Below are positions 1-10,735 of a stretch of 64,000 nucleotides of DNA, piece by piece. The stretch is from an uncultured Clostridia bacterium (lineage in GTDB: Bacteria; Bacillota; Clostridia; Oscillospirales; SIG627). Under the pieces are notes generated by a model that had not been told where the DNA came from, made no database searches, and saw only the letters and a list, made by a program, of their open reading frames with translations. A program made the translations under genes and the position numbers. The stretch spans positions 1-64,000 of the forward strand of contig CANQBV010000003.1 in the NCBI GenBank assembly GCA_947589595.1, given 5' to 3'. Positions within the stretch are counted from its first letter, which is position 1; every line of letters starts with the position of its first letter.

Positions 1-77
1 ATCCCTCATTTTTATGGCCAAAAAGAAAAGTCGCCCTGTTGGGCGGCTTCTCTTTTTGGCTGCGGAAGAAGGATTCG
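1..77. repeat. Direct repeat copy 1: tRNA 3'-end plus terminator module
   Basis: Bases 1-77 recur exactly at 234-310, an offset of 233. Read on the minus strand, the unit holds the last 21 nt of the tRNA-Gln gene including CCA, then a terminator hairpin, then a T-loop-like stretch (GGTTCGAATCC read on plus, in copy 2 context). Copy 1 has no intact tRNA body next to it. This looks like a duplicated 3' end of a tRNA gene with its terminator. The sequence shows the repeat directly; the tRNA origin follows from identity with the functional gene at 290-363. The unit may extend left of the window. Confidence 0.85.
20..57. terminator. Bidirectional terminator hairpin, copy 1
   Basis: Stem AAAAGTCGCCC/GGGCGGCTTCT (imperfect at the base) with loop TGTT, A-rich on one side and T-rich on the other. 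It would therefore form a GC hairpin followed by U residues on either strand. Confidence 0.7.
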
Positions 78-233
78 CCCGGCGCTGCGGCGCCGGCCGC
101 ACTTCGGCTGCCATCGAAAATTCCAGCGCTTCCCGCTGCGCCATTCGGCTTGCGTACAGCGGGAATTTGCGATCGGGATCTGTCGAAAACACCATAACAT
201 GGTGTTTTCTCCGCTCCTGCCCTCGTGGTTCGA
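78..233. other. Spacer between tRNA-module repeats, with an 11-bp palindrome
   Basis: No credible gene. It contains GAAAACACCAT (185-195) and its exact inverted copy (199-209) with a 3-nt loop, plus GC-rich tRNA-arm-like sequence on the minus strand (for example TGGCGCAGCGGGAAGCGC). The ORF-track proteins across it are translations of tRNA and terminator sequence, not genes. It may be a degraded or chimeric tRNA gene; no full cloverleaf could be built by eye. Confidence 0.5.
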
Positions 234-310
234 ATCCCTCATTTTTATGGCCAAAAAGAAAAGTCGCCCTGTTGGGCGGCTTCTCTTTTTGGCTGCGGAA
301 GAAGGATTCG
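234..310. repeat. Direct repeat copy 2, overlapping the tRNA-Gln 3' end
   Basis: Exact copy of 1-77. Here the right part is the real 3' end of tRNA-Gln (290-310) and the left part is its terminator and downstream tail, which shows which copy is attached to a functional gene. Confidence 0.85.
253..290. terminator. Terminator downstream of tRNA-Gln
   Basis: Same hairpin as at 20-57. On the minus strand it follows the tRNA CCA end directly and ends in a U-rich tract, as expected for termination of the tRNA transcript. Confidence 0.75.
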
Positions 311-363
311 AACCCTCACAAACAGAGTCAGAGTCTGTCGTGCTACCTTTACACAATTCCGCA
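290..363 (-). tRNA. tRNA-Gln (anticodon CTG)
   Basis: The minus strand folds as a cloverleaf. Acceptor TGCGGAA pairs with TTCCGCA, followed by discriminator G and an encoded CCA. The D stem is GTG/CAC. The anticodon stem ACAGA/TCTGT encloses loop CTCTGAC with anticodon CTG (plus-strand 329-331). The T arm is GAGGG-TTCGAAT-CCTTC. Anticodon CTG reads CAG, so glutamine. The terminator lies immediately downstream at 253-290. Its 3' end is duplicated at 57-77. Confidence 0.95.
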
Positions 364-493
364 ATGATTTGTCGGCGACGCTTATTCTATCACAGCCAAG
401 TGCTTTTGTCAAGAGAAAGCGGTGAATTTTTGGAAAAAAGGGAAATTTTCCCCAAGAGGAAAAAAGGAAAATCAAAATAATTGTACAAAAGTG

Positions 494-521
494 TTGAAAA
501 ATGGAAAAAGAATGGTACAAT
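494..521 (+). promoter_or_regulatory. mscL promoter
   Basis: TTGAAA (494-499) and TACAAT (516-521) are separated by 16 bp, 33 bp before the mscL start codon. This fits a sigma-A promoter. Confidence 0.65.
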
Positions 522-554
522 AATTATAATCAACCAAAAAGAAAGGAAATATAC

Positions 555-1031
555 ATGAAAAAATTTTTTGCGGAATTTAAAAAATTCGCCATGCGCGGCA
601 ACGTCATGGATCTTGCCGTCGGCGTAATCATCGGCGCCGCTTTTCAGGCGATCGTAACTTCTATGATCAACGATATTGTGATGCCGCTGATCGGTCTGAT
701 TACCGGCGGCGTCAATTTTCAGGATCAGTTCATCATCCTGAAGGTGCCGGAAGGAATTGACAAATCGCAGATCGTTTCGCTCGGCATTGCTCAGGAAATG
801 GGCGTGACCACTTTAAACTACGGTTCCTTTATCACCGCCGTCATCAACTTTATCATTATGGCGTTTGTGGTCTTTATGCTGGTGAAATTTATCAATAAGC
901 TTTCCGAGCTGGGAAAAAAGAAAGAAGAAGTACCCGCGGCGCCCACTACCAAAACCTGCCCCTATTGCAAAACGGAGATTGCAATCGAAGCCACCCGCTG
1001 CCCGCACTGCACTTCTCAACTGGAAGAATAA
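555..1031 (+). CDS. mscL: Large-conductance mechanosensitive channel MscL with C-terminal zinc ribbon
   Basis: MscL is a homopentameric membrane channel that opens under membrane tension and releases solutes on hypo-osmotic shock. The 158-residue product starts MKKFFAEFKKFAMRGNVMDL, the typical amphipathic N-terminus, followed by TM1 (about residues 15-45), a periplasmic loop and TM2 (about 90-115). After the cytoplasmic Lys/Glu helix comes an added tail with two CxxC pairs (CPYC...CPHC), a rubredoxin-like zinc ribbon most MscL proteins lack. Start chosen at ATG 555, after GAAAGGAA; the ORF-track start at 501 lies inside the promoter. It is a single-gene unit with its own promoter and terminator. 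Confidence 0.95.
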   Translation: MKKFFAEFKKFAMRGNVMDLAVGVIIGAAFQAIVTSMINDIVMPLIGLITGGVNFQDQFIILKVPEGIDKSQIVSLGIAQEMGVTTLNYGSFITAVINFIIMAFVVFMLVKFINKLSELGKKKEEVPAAPTTKTCPYCKTEIAIEATRCPHCTSQLEE

Positions 1032-1043
1032 AAGCTTTGCCGG

Positions 1044-1080
1044 ATCGGCAATCCGCACCGTCGGATTGCCGATTTTTTTA
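1044..1080 (+). terminator. mscL terminator
   Basis: Perfect 12-bp stem ATCGGCAATCCG/CGGATTGCCGAT with a 6-nt loop, followed by a run of seven T, 12 bp after the mscL stop. Confidence 0.9.
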
Positions 1081-1099
1081 TTGTTTGGCAAATTTTCTG

Positions 1100-1127
1100 T
1101 TGACCTGTGAAAAAAAGAGTTTATAAT
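1100..1127 (+). promoter_or_regulatory. Phosphoglucomutase promoter
   Basis: TTGACC (1100-1105) and TATAAT (1122-1127) with a 16-bp spacer, 39 bp before the start codon. Confidence 0.7.
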
Positions 1128-1166
1128 ATTGAATAGTGAAAACAGAATGGATAAAAGGAGAAACGT

Positions 1167-2840
1167 ATGGCAAATTACCGGGAAATTTATAAAGAATGGT
1201 GCGAAAACCCGATTTTGAATGAAGAGACGCGCCGCGAGCTTTTGGCGCTGACCGATGAAAAAGAGATCGAGGATCGTTTTTATAAAAATCTGGAGTTCGG
1301 CACGGCGGGCCTGCGCGGGATCATGGGCGCGGGAACAAACCGGCTGAATCTTTACACGGTCGGAAAAGCCACTTTGGGGCTGGCGGAATTTTTATTGGAG
1401 CATTTTCCCGATGCGCGCGAACGCGGCGTTGCCATTGGCTACGACACGCGCAACCACTCGGCGGAGTTGGCGCGCAACACGGCGGACGTTTTTACGGCCA
1501 AGGGCATTAAGACCTATCTTTTCGACCAACCGGTGCCGATTCCGGTGCTTTCCTTTGCGATCCGGCATTTCGGGTGTGTTTCCGGCGTGGTACTGACCGC
1601 TTCGCACAATCCCCCGCAATACAACGGCTACAAAGCCTATGATGAACACGGATGCCAGTTGGGCGTGGAGCTTTCGGAAAAAGTGACCGAAAAGGTCAAC
1701 GCCGTGACCGATTTCTCCAAAATCCCCACAAAGGGAAAGGATTCCCTTTTGACCATGCTGGGCGCCGAAGAGATCGACCTTTTCACCACGACAGTGTTAA
1801 AGCAATCTACCTTTAACGATGCCAAAGCCAAAAAGGCCCTCAAAATCGTTTACACGCCGGTACACGGCAGCGGCAATATTCCGGTTCGGCAGATTCTGGA
1901 AAAGGACGGCTTTACGGACGTCTCGATCGTGAAAGAGCAGGAACTGCCCGACGGCAATTTCCCCACCGTAAAAAGCCCGAACCCCGAGGAACGCGGCACC
2001 CTGCAAATGGGAATTGACCTGGCGGAGAAGATCGGCGCGGATCTGGTGATCGGTACCGACCCGGACGCCGACCGCATTGGCTGCGCGGTGCGCACCGCGT
2101 CGGGCATGGAGCTTTTGACCGGCAACCAGGTGGGCGCGCTTTTGGTTGATTTTATTCTGAAAACCAAGGTCGTTCTCGGGAAAAACCCGGTTATCATCAA
2201 TACCATTGTTACCAGTGATCTGGGACCTGAAATTGCGCGCAAGCACGGCTGCGGTGTGATGCAGGTCTTGACGGGCTTCCGCTTTATCGGCGAAAAGATG
2301 ACCCAATTTGAAGCCGAGCAGCAGCGGGGCGATGAAAACCAGCACCATTTCGTGATCGGCTATGAAGAAAGCTATGGGTACTTAGCCGGTACGCACGCGC
2401 GCGACAAGGATTCCGTGGTGACCGCCATGCTGATTGCGGAAATGGCGGCTTTCCACAAAAAGAGCGGCAAAACACTGCTGGATGCGCTCCAGGCGCTTTA
2501 CGCCGAATACGGCTACTACCTCGACAAGGTGGATTCCTTTGTGCTGCAAGGTAAGGAAGGGCTGGAGCGGATCGCCGAGATCATGGCGGAGCTGCGCGCC
2601 GATCCTTCTCTGATTCCCGATCTGAAAGAAGTGATCGATTATCAGAAGGGCGTGGACGGCCTGCCGAAATCCAATGTTTTGAAATTCATCCTGAAAGACG
2701 GCTCCTGGATCGCGGCACGCCCCTCCGGCACCGAACCGAAGCTGAAGTTTTATTATTCGATCAAAGAAAACGACCGCGAAGCGGCGCTTTCCAAGCTGGA
2801 AAAGCTCCGCGCGCTCCTGAAAAAAGCCAAAGGTCTGTGA
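1167..2840 (+). CDS. pgcA: Alpha-D-phosphohexomutase (phosphoglucomutase/phosphomannomutase)
   Basis: Interconverts glucose-1-phosphate and glucose-6-phosphate (or the mannose pair) through a phosphoserine, linking glycolysis with nucleotide-sugar and wall polymer synthesis in the cytosol. At 557 aa it is close to Bacillus PgcA. The active-site serine loop TASHNPPQYNGYKAY (about residue 145), the metal loop GTDPDADRIG (about 300), the sugar-binding GYEESYGY (about 395) and the C-terminal phosphate-binding loop RPSGTEPKLKFY (about 515) are all present. ATG 1167 follows AAAGGAG at good spacing. It is transcribed alone, convergent with the GNAT gene. Which hexose phosphate is preferred cannot be read from sequence. 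Confidence 0.9.
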   Translation: MANYREIYKEWCENPILNEETRRELLALTDEKEIEDRFYKNLEFGTAGLRGIMGAGTNRLNLYTVGKATLGLAEFLLEHFPDARERGVAIGYDTRNHSAELARNTADVFTAKGIKTYLFDQPVPIPVLSFAIRHFGCVSGVVLTASHNPPQYNGYKAYDEHGCQLGVELSEKVTEKVNAVTDFSKIPTKGKDSLLTMLGAEEIDLFTTTVLKQSTFNDAKAKKALKIVYTPVHGSGNIPVRQILEKDGFTDVSIVKEQELPDGNFPTVKSPNPEERGTLQMGIDLAEKIGADLVIGTDPDADRIGCAVRTASGMELLTGNQVGALLVDFILKTKVVLGKNPVIINTIVTSDLGPEIARKHGCGVMQVLTGFRFIGEKMTQFEAEQQRGDENQHHFVIGYEESYGYLAGTHARDKDSVVTAMLIAEMAAFHKKSGKTLLDALQALYAEYGYYLDKVDSFVLQGKEGLERIAEIMAELRADPSLIPDLKEVIDYQKGVDGLPKSNVLKFILKDGSWIAARPSGTEPKLKFYYSIKENDREAALSKLEKLRALLKKAKGL

Positions 2841-2872
2841 GCAAAAAAAGAAGAAGTCAAAACGGAACCTTT

Positions 2873-3361
2873 TTATAAAACCTTCGCGTAATACAAAATC
2901 AATTCTCCGTCTTCCTTTTCGGCCAGGACATACTCCCGGTAGCCCCAATGCAGATAAATCGCCAGATTTCTCGTTTTCCGCGCTTCCACGCCGATGGTCA
3001 GGCGCGTATAGCCTTGTTCCCGCGCCTCCTTTTCCATCAGGCGAACCAATGAGGAAATATGGCCTTTGCTTTCGTGTTCTTTGCGAATGCGCAGGGCATT
3101 GATATTAGCGGTTCTTTCGTGATCGGCAAGCATGGTTCTGCCCCGGATGGCTTTGCACTGCGGGGAAAAAATCAGGGTTCCCTCTCCCACCGGCTTTCCG
3201 TCGCAAAGGACTACATAGGTTGTAGCTCTGCCGTTTTGGTGGTAAGAAATATATTCTTCCTTCCACAACGGCCAACGGGGATCGCCCGGATTCTCCGCGA
3301 TATTCATGTCCCAAATAGCTTGCAGATCGCCGAGAGCAGCTTTCCGGTATTCAAATAACAA
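2873..3361 (-). CDS. GNAT-family N-acetyltransferase
   Basis: A 162-aa acetyl-CoA-dependent acyltransferase; substrate unknown. The central acetyl-CoA-binding region is ALRIRKEHESKGHISSLV (a variant of the RxxGxG/A loop), followed by the usual EKEAREQGYTRLTIGVE strand and a C-terminal NLAIYLHWGYRE motif. The reading frame begins at TTG 3361; no ATG lies upstream, and an internal Met (about residue 19) would remove the first strand of the fold. The SD is weak. A TATAAT sits about 13 bp before the TTG, so the 5' leader is very short or another promoter is used. Confidence 0.8.
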   Translation of the reverse strand: MLFEYRKAALGDLQAIWDMNIAENPGDPRWPLWKEEYISYHQNGRATTYVVLCDGKPVGEGTLIFSPQCKAIRGRTMLADHERTANINALRIRKEHESKGHISSLVRLMEKEAREQGYTRLTIGVEARKTRNLAIYLHWGYREYVLAEKEDGELILYYAKVL

Positions 3362-3380
3362 AAGGCTTCACCACCATTAT

Positions 3381-3417
3381 AAAAATCGGGCGCCTTGCCA
3401 CACTGGCCGGGCGCCCG
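3381..3417 (-). terminator. Terminator of the YesL-like operon
   Basis: CGGGCGCC (3387-3394) pairs with GGCGCCCG (3410-3417) around an inner TGCCA/TGGC stem. On the minus strand this is followed by ATTTTTAT. Confidence 0.75.
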
Positions 3418-3425
3418 TACTTTTC

Positions 3426-4379
3426 TTATCCCTGATCACGAAAAATGGCTTCTTCGCCGCTCTCCACGACTTCTTCTTTGTAGAAGGGATCGATCATATG
3501 TTTTTTCACCACCGGCCACGCGGCATAAACCTGGAAAAACCACGAAAACGAAACGGTGATCAAAAAGAGCAGCACCACCCCGAGCGACGGCAGGAAACAA
3601 TAGATCAGATAATTCAGCACCAGCACCAGCACGGAAAAAAGCGTGCAGAAGAGATTCCTCTTGATCCCGGCAAGCGCCAGAATATAGGAATTTTTGATCG
3701 CCTTGGGAATGCGGATCTGAAAAGTCACGATCATGATATATAAATATGGCCGCATGAGAAAATACAGAGCGGAAAGAAAAATCGTCAGGTAAAACAGGAT
3801 TAAAAAGCCAAACGACTGATTGGAGTAATAATAGCTGACCATATCAAACGCAATCACAAAGATCAAAAAGAGATCGACCAGTCCCAAAAGAATAGCCTGC
3901 TTCCAGTTTTTACCGATGCAGGAAAAGAAATCGCTGACAAGATCGCTCGGCTGACCTTTGACAAAATTGCGCTGCAAATAGGTCATGGCCGCCATGGCAA
4001 GACCAAAGGTCAAAAGCGTCAAAAGCCCGATCCACAAAAACACATAGGTAATTTTGGAGGGATAGTAGCTTTCCACCTGGGTTCCGACCACGCCGTATAA
4101 GGTGGAAGAAAGCGGCGAATCGCCGTGCTGCATGACGCCGTAAAGCGGCGAAAAAAGCGCGTTTGCCGGCGCCTGAAAGGAAACGCCGCCAACCCGGGAA
4201 AAATAGGCGAACAAGCCGAAAAGCGGCAAATTGATGAGAAAGAACAAAAGATTCAGCGAAATGATCTGCCAAATCTTATCGGAAAGGATGGCAAAAAAGT
4301 GTCGGAAGCCAAAACGGTTCTGCGCCTCTTCCTTGGTCACACCCTTGCCGGGCTTTGCATAGCGATTGAATAATTTCAT
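3426..4379 (-). CDS. YesL-like DUF624 membrane protein
   Basis: A 317-aa polytopic membrane protein with roughly six hydrophobic segments (for example IISLNLLFFLINLPLFGLFAYF near residue 40 and paired helices near 125 and 170). The N-terminal GFRHFFAILSDKIWQIISLN pattern is typical of the DUF624/YesL family, whose members often sit near carbohydrate-uptake genes; the molecular function is unknown. Start chosen at ATG 4379 because CAGAGGAC lies 9 nt upstream; the ORF-track extension to 4412 contains that SD. It lies 22 bp downstream of the SpoIIM-like gene and probably shares its transcript. Confidence 0.7.
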   Translation of the reverse strand: MKLFNRYAKPGKGVTKEEAQNRFGFRHFFAILSDKIWQIISLNLLFFLINLPLFGLFAYFSRVGGVSFQAPANALFSPLYGVMQHGDSPLSSTLYGVVGTQVESYYPSKITYVFLWIGLLTLLTFGLAMAAMTYLQRNFVKGQPSDLVSDFFSCIGKNWKQAILLGLVDLFLIFVIAFDMVSYYYSNQSFGFLILFYLTIFLSALYFLMRPYLYIMIVTFQIRIPKAIKNSYILALAGIKRNLFCTLFSVLVLVLNYLIYCFLPSLGVVLLFLITVSFSWFFQVYAAWPVVKKHMIDPFYKEEVVESGEEAIFRDQG

Positions 4380-4401
4380 AAACGTCCTCTGTTTTTCTTT
4401 T

Positions 4402-5028
4402 TTAAAACACACTCAAAAGCCAGGCATATCCGCTGCAAATGGCGGCATCGACCGCCAGGCAGAGAAAAAAGAAAAAGCTATAACTGAATAAAAACCGCAA
4501 ATTGAGCGTATTGCAAAACAAGGTGGAATTAAAAAGCGTACCCCCGAATACCCTCTCCTCTTCCGCTCGCAGATTCCAGCGGATTCCATCGGTGTAGATC
4601 CGCAGCGAGACCAGCGTGCAAAAGCTGGTGTAGGAAAGAGTCAGCCAGGCGGTGAGTAAAAAATAGAGAAGATACAGGAAAAAGGCGGAAACGCTGCCCT
4701 TGGAGCCCAGTGCGCTTGCCAGGCTGGAAAAGGTAAATCCTCCGAAAAAGCCCTGTAAAAGCAGCACCACGATCTGCAGCACCGGCGCATACACCGTAAC
4801 TCCCAGAAGAAAGATCAACGTGAACATCAGCATATTCCGTGTCAGGAGCGTTCGGAACAGCGGCCAGAACGAAACAGAGCCCGAAAGCACAGCCGCCGGC
4901 GCCCGGAACAGAAAGGCCGTTACCAGGCACGACGCCAATAACAGCGAAAAACCAACGACGAAAACGGTACGGAATTTCCCGAATCTTGCCGCAAAACGGG
5001 CGCGATCGTATTTTTGCAGTCGGAACAT
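4402..5028 (-). CDS. SpoIIM-like (DUF95-type) integral membrane protein
   Basis: A 208-aa membrane protein with about five hydrophobic segments. The arrangement (soluble basic N-terminus, first helix near residue 25, a LLLQGFFGGFTFSSL segment near residue 105, two C-terminal helices) resembles the stage II sporulation protein M family. In sporulators that protein acts with SpoIID and SpoIIP in peptidoglycan remodelling during engulfment. No spoIID or spoIIP is nearby, so family membership is a guess from topology and the glycine-rich motif. Start ATG 5028 follows AAGGAGG; the longer ORF form to 5073 includes the SD. Confidence 0.45.
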   Translation of the reverse strand: MFRLQKYDRARFAARFGKFRTVFVVGFSLLLASCLVTAFLFRAPAAVLSGSVSFWPLFRTLLTRNMLMFTLIFLLGVTVYAPVLQIVVLLLQGFFGGFTFSSLASALGSKGSVSAFFLYLLYFLLTAWLTLSYTSFCTLVSLRIYTDGIRWNLRAEEERVFGGTLFNSTLFCNTLNLRFLFSYSFFFFLCLAVDAAICSGYAWLLSVF

Positions 5029-5094
5029 TTTCTTTCCTCCTTCATGGGCTTTTTCCATTGTATGAAAAAGCAAAAGAAAATATTCCGCACCTTT

Positions 5095-5123
5095 ATTCTA
5101 CACGAAAACCGGCAATTTTACAA
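5095..5123 (-). promoter_or_regulatory. Candidate promoter of the SpoIIM-like/YesL-like pair
   Basis: On the minus strand, TTGTAA (5118-5123) and TAGAAT (5095-5100) with a 17-bp spacer, 66 bp before the start codon and just after the ligA stop. Confidence 0.5.
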
Positions 5124-5139
5124 GCTTTTTTGCAGAAAA

Positions 5140-8138
<2,999 letters not shown>

Positions 8139-8148
8139 TGCTTCTCCT

Positions 8149-9870
8149 TTATGATTTTTTATCCGTGATTTGCCCGGTGAGCATCAGCCTGGAAAGATGC
8201 AGCGGCACGGTTTCCGTATCGGATAGGATCAGCTGCAAAAGCACAAAGCGCCGGGCGCGCACGCGGCGGCTTTGGAAGATTTGCTCCATGGGAGAAGCTT
8301 CGCCTCTCTCCAGCGGCAGCAAAATTTCTTCGCCCTTTTCCCGGTCGGTCAGCCAATTCAGCCCCACGCTTTCCTTCTCTTCCGTCAGGGTGGAAAGCTG
8401 CACCGAATAGAGATTTTTCTCTCTGTCGGAGGCGGAAAAATCAAAACGCTTGGATTTCCAGTACGCCGGAATCGCTTTGCCGTTGTCCGTGTTGCCGCCC
8501 ACCCTGCAGATTTCGTAGTCCGTAATAAAATACAGCTTTGTTCCGATTTCCGCAAAGCCCCGGATCGCGGGCGTTTCGTAGTAGTAAAACACGCCCAGCA
8601 CATAATGGTAAACATACGTTTTGTTCGCAAAGCACAAATACAGCTCCGAAGTTGTCTTGCGATTAAAAAGGACTGCTTTGGAATAATCTTCTTTCACAAG
8701 ACCCTGAGCAATGGGCTCGGAAATGCATTTGGCATTGCGTTCATCGCGTATATTGGTGGAAACCCAGCGGCAAAGGCCGACTGTCGTCAGCGTGCAGGGG
8801 TCGTTTTGCACCAAAACCGCCTGTCCCTCGGGAACACTGCCCAAATCGTCCGACAGCGGATATACCGGGAACGAAGAAATCAGCTTGCCGTTTTCATCCG
8901 TCCGATATTCCAGGTAGGAATAATACGCGTTCTTTTCCGTAAAAATCAGCTGACGGTCATAATGCCGCAGGATCGCAGTGATCGGGCTGCCGTCCCCGAC
9001 CAGCGTATAGCCGGAAGCGGGAAAATAATCCATCCTCGGTTCGCCCTCGATGATTCCGGAATGATAGCGCATTGCCGGATCCTCTTTGGATCCGTACAAA
9101 AACACACGGGTATCGTTAGCGCCGCCGAATTTCATGGCAAAGCGGCAGTTAAGAATCTTCTGAATCGTTTCCTTGTCGGTGTGCGCTTCAAAGATCACTT
9201 CCATTTCTTCGTCAAAATAGCTGACGGGCGCGTGTTCAAACGTAATACACTGGTAAAATTCATTCCAGTAGTAGCTGTCCGCATCCAACACCTTGCCATC
9301 CAGTCGAATCTCATGGATCGTAACCGGATCTGGAATCACCAAATGGTAATTAAAATCCGTTCCGCTCACGACAAAGGTTTCGCGCATTTTGCCGGTCAGC
9401 GCATTGGCCTCCTCATAGAGCGTGCCGCTCCCGTCCGGCGAGGCGGCGATCATGACGGTGGGAATATACGGCTCCAGCCCGGAATAGCTTTCGCCGTCAT
9501 ATTGATAAATCCCCAGCCCGGTGAGCAGATACAGATTTTTTCCGAAAGTAAAAAACCGCACCGATTCTTCTCCCGGTACGTCGCCTTTGATCTCCATGGA
9601 TTCAAAGCCCTCCTCGGACGCCCAAAAATGCTGGCCGGCCACCGCACAAAAGCACGTTTTCTGTCCGATCTTTCCCTGCCAAAACCCACGCAAGGCCCCA
9701 TCAAAATGGCATAGAGCCTGGTATCCGTCCCGCTTTTTCAAGCAATACCCGGGCGTAATTTTAAAATTCAGCATATCCGGGCTTTGTCCGTCCTCCAGCT
9801 CGTCGGCGCCGTCCGTGGAGATCCGCAGCCCCAAAAAGCGATCCAGCTTATAGGTAAATGATTTTGCCAT
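8149..9870 (-). CDS. Phage hub/DNA-stabilisation-like protein (P22 gp10-like, putative)
   Basis: 573 aa, rich in beta strands and aromatic residues. It begins KLDRFLGLRISTDGADELEDGQSPDMLNF, an opening typical of phage proteins annotated as stabilisation or hub proteins, where a strand leads into repeated 40-60-residue blades (for example ESVRFFTFGKNLYLLTG, IRGFAEIGTKLYFITDY). P22 gp10 is a propeller-containing hub that closes the portal after DNA packaging; similar length and gene order support a comparable role here, but I see no diagnostic motif. ATG 9870 follows TAAGGAGG. Only 10 bp separate it from the last operon gene, so the two are co-translated or tightly co-transcribed. Confidence 0.55.
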   Translation of the reverse strand: MAKSFTYKLDRFLGLRISTDGADELEDGQSPDMLNFKITPGYCLKKRDGYQALCHFDGALRGFWQGKIGQKTCFCAVAGQHFWASEEGFESMEIKGDVPGEESVRFFTFGKNLYLLTGLGIYQYDGESYSGLEPYIPTVMIAASPDGSGTLYEEANALTGKMRETFVVSGTDFNYHLVIPDPVTIHEIRLDGKVLDADSYYWNEFYQCITFEHAPVSYFDEEMEVIFEAHTDKETIQKILNCRFAMKFGGANDTRVFLYGSKEDPAMRYHSGIIEGEPRMDYFPASGYTLVGDGSPITAILRHYDRQLIFTEKNAYYSYLEYRTDENGKLISSFPVYPLSDDLGSVPEGQAVLVQNDPCTLTTVGLCRWVSTNIRDERNAKCISEPIAQGLVKEDYSKAVLFNRKTTSELYLCFANKTYVYHYVLGVFYYYETPAIRGFAEIGTKLYFITDYEICRVGGNTDNGKAIPAYWKSKRFDFSASDREKNLYSVQLSTLTEEKESVGLNWLTDREKGEEILLPLERGEASPMEQIFQSRRVRARRFVLLQLILSDTETVPLHLSRLMLTGQITDKKS

Positions 9871-9887
9871 CGGGCATTCCTCCTTAT

Positions 9888-10277
9888 TTAATAAACCTCG
9901 CGGATCAAGTGGCGGCGCGCTTTCCCGAAGTTGCGGCGAAGGTCCGTAATCTCCTGCCGGTATAAACGGAAGAAAAACGCAGCCCGGTCCGGATCCTCCT
10001 CCAGCAGAAGGTAAAACGCCAGCCCCAGCGGCAAAGCGCCAAGCGCCAGCACCGGTACCAGCGGCACCTCATCCTCCAGGGAGCTGATCTGCGCTACTTC
10101 TTTTCCTGCGTCCGCAGGTTCGCCTTGTATGGCGTCGTTCAGCTCCGCGAGCTCGGCTAAAAGCAAATTGATACAGTACGGCGCCGCCGCCCGGAAGGCG
10201 GCGGTGTTCGCCGCCTCCGGATCGATCGTTTCGCCCAACAGCGCCAGACTTTTCTTATAGATTTCCAGCGCCGTCAC
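9888..10277 (-). CDS. Head-tail adaptor-like protein (putative)
   Basis: 129 aa, mainly helical: TALEIYKKSLALLGE at the N-terminus, an APYCINLLLAELAELND helix, and a basic C-terminus with FFRLYRQEITDLRRNFGKARRH. Size, helical content and position between coat and hub genes match the gp6/gp4-type adaptors that join portal and tail. The start is GTG 10277; the ORF-track start at 10292 translates the SD itself (AGGAGGAG). The start lies 1 bp after the preceding stop, indicating coupling. Confidence 0.5.
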   Translation of the reverse strand: MTALEIYKKSLALLGETIDPEAANTAAFRAAAPYCINLLLAELAELNDAIQGEPADAGKEVAQISSLEDEVPLVPVLALGALPLGLAFYLLLEEDPDRAAFFFRLYRQEITDLRRNFGKARRHLIREVY

Positions 10278-10278
10278 T

Positions 10279-10725
10279 TTACTCCTCCTCACTGTTGACT
10301 CTCAGCGTATAGGGGCCGAAGGTACCGTCTTCCGTGTCGTCCGTGTTAACCTGCAAAACGTTGCTTTGAATGTGGCCAAGCTCCGCCCAGGCCTTGAATT
10401 CGCACGAATCCGGAATAAAGACACGGTAACAGTTCTTGTCTTCTTCATCGTTTGTCAGTTCGCCGATATACTCTTTTCCGTCATATTCAAGGTGAACGAT
10501 CGCGTCCGATGAATACTCGCTGCCGTATGTGTCATATACGTAAAAGAGAATTTCCATTCCGACCGGGTATTCACGCCGCAGGCGGTTGAGATAATCGTCG
10601 CAGATATTCTCCCGAATGGTTTCGATCGAAACCCCGCCCGCTTTGCCCACTACCGCCGTAACCTTGCCGGTATTGCCGTCAATAAAGGTCGTTCCTGCTT
10701 CTGCAAGAATACAAGCACCTGCCAT
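10279..10725 (-). CDS. Small acidic beta-rich protein of the head operon
   Basis: 148 aa, unrecognised. Begins with a Gly/Ala/Val-rich region (FIDGNTGKVTAVVGKAGGVS), then a helix (IRENICDDYLNRLRREYP), then strands with many Asp/Glu residues (DGKEYIGELTNDEED) and a final FGPYTLRVNSEEE. No signal peptide. Lying directly after the coat gene, it could be a capsid decoration or head-completion protein, but that rests on position only. ATG 10725 follows AAGGAGG at ideal distance. Confidence 0.55.
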   Translation of the reverse strand: MAGACILAEAGTTFIDGNTGKVTAVVGKAGGVSIETIRENICDDYLNRLRREYPVGMEILFYVYDTYGSEYSSDAIVHLEYDGKEYIGELTNDEEDKNCYRVFIPDSCEFKAWAELGHIQSNVLQVNTDDTEDGTFGPYTLRVNSEEE

Positions 10726-10735
10726 AGTAGCCTCC

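Noticed and set aside
12-520. Overlapping ORFs of 66-117 aa around tRNA-Gln
   Set aside because: They are translations of tRNA, terminator and repeat sequence with no SD and no protein-like composition.
3426-5028. YesL-like/SpoIIM-like pair as an ABC-2 transporter permease pair
   Set aside because: No ATPase nearby, and the helix pattern and motifs fit DUF624 and SpoIIM-like proteins better.
8272-9714. 480-aa plus-strand ORF opposite the hub-like gene
   Set aside because: Antisense shadow of 8149-9870; no SD, composition typical of a reverse-strand frame.
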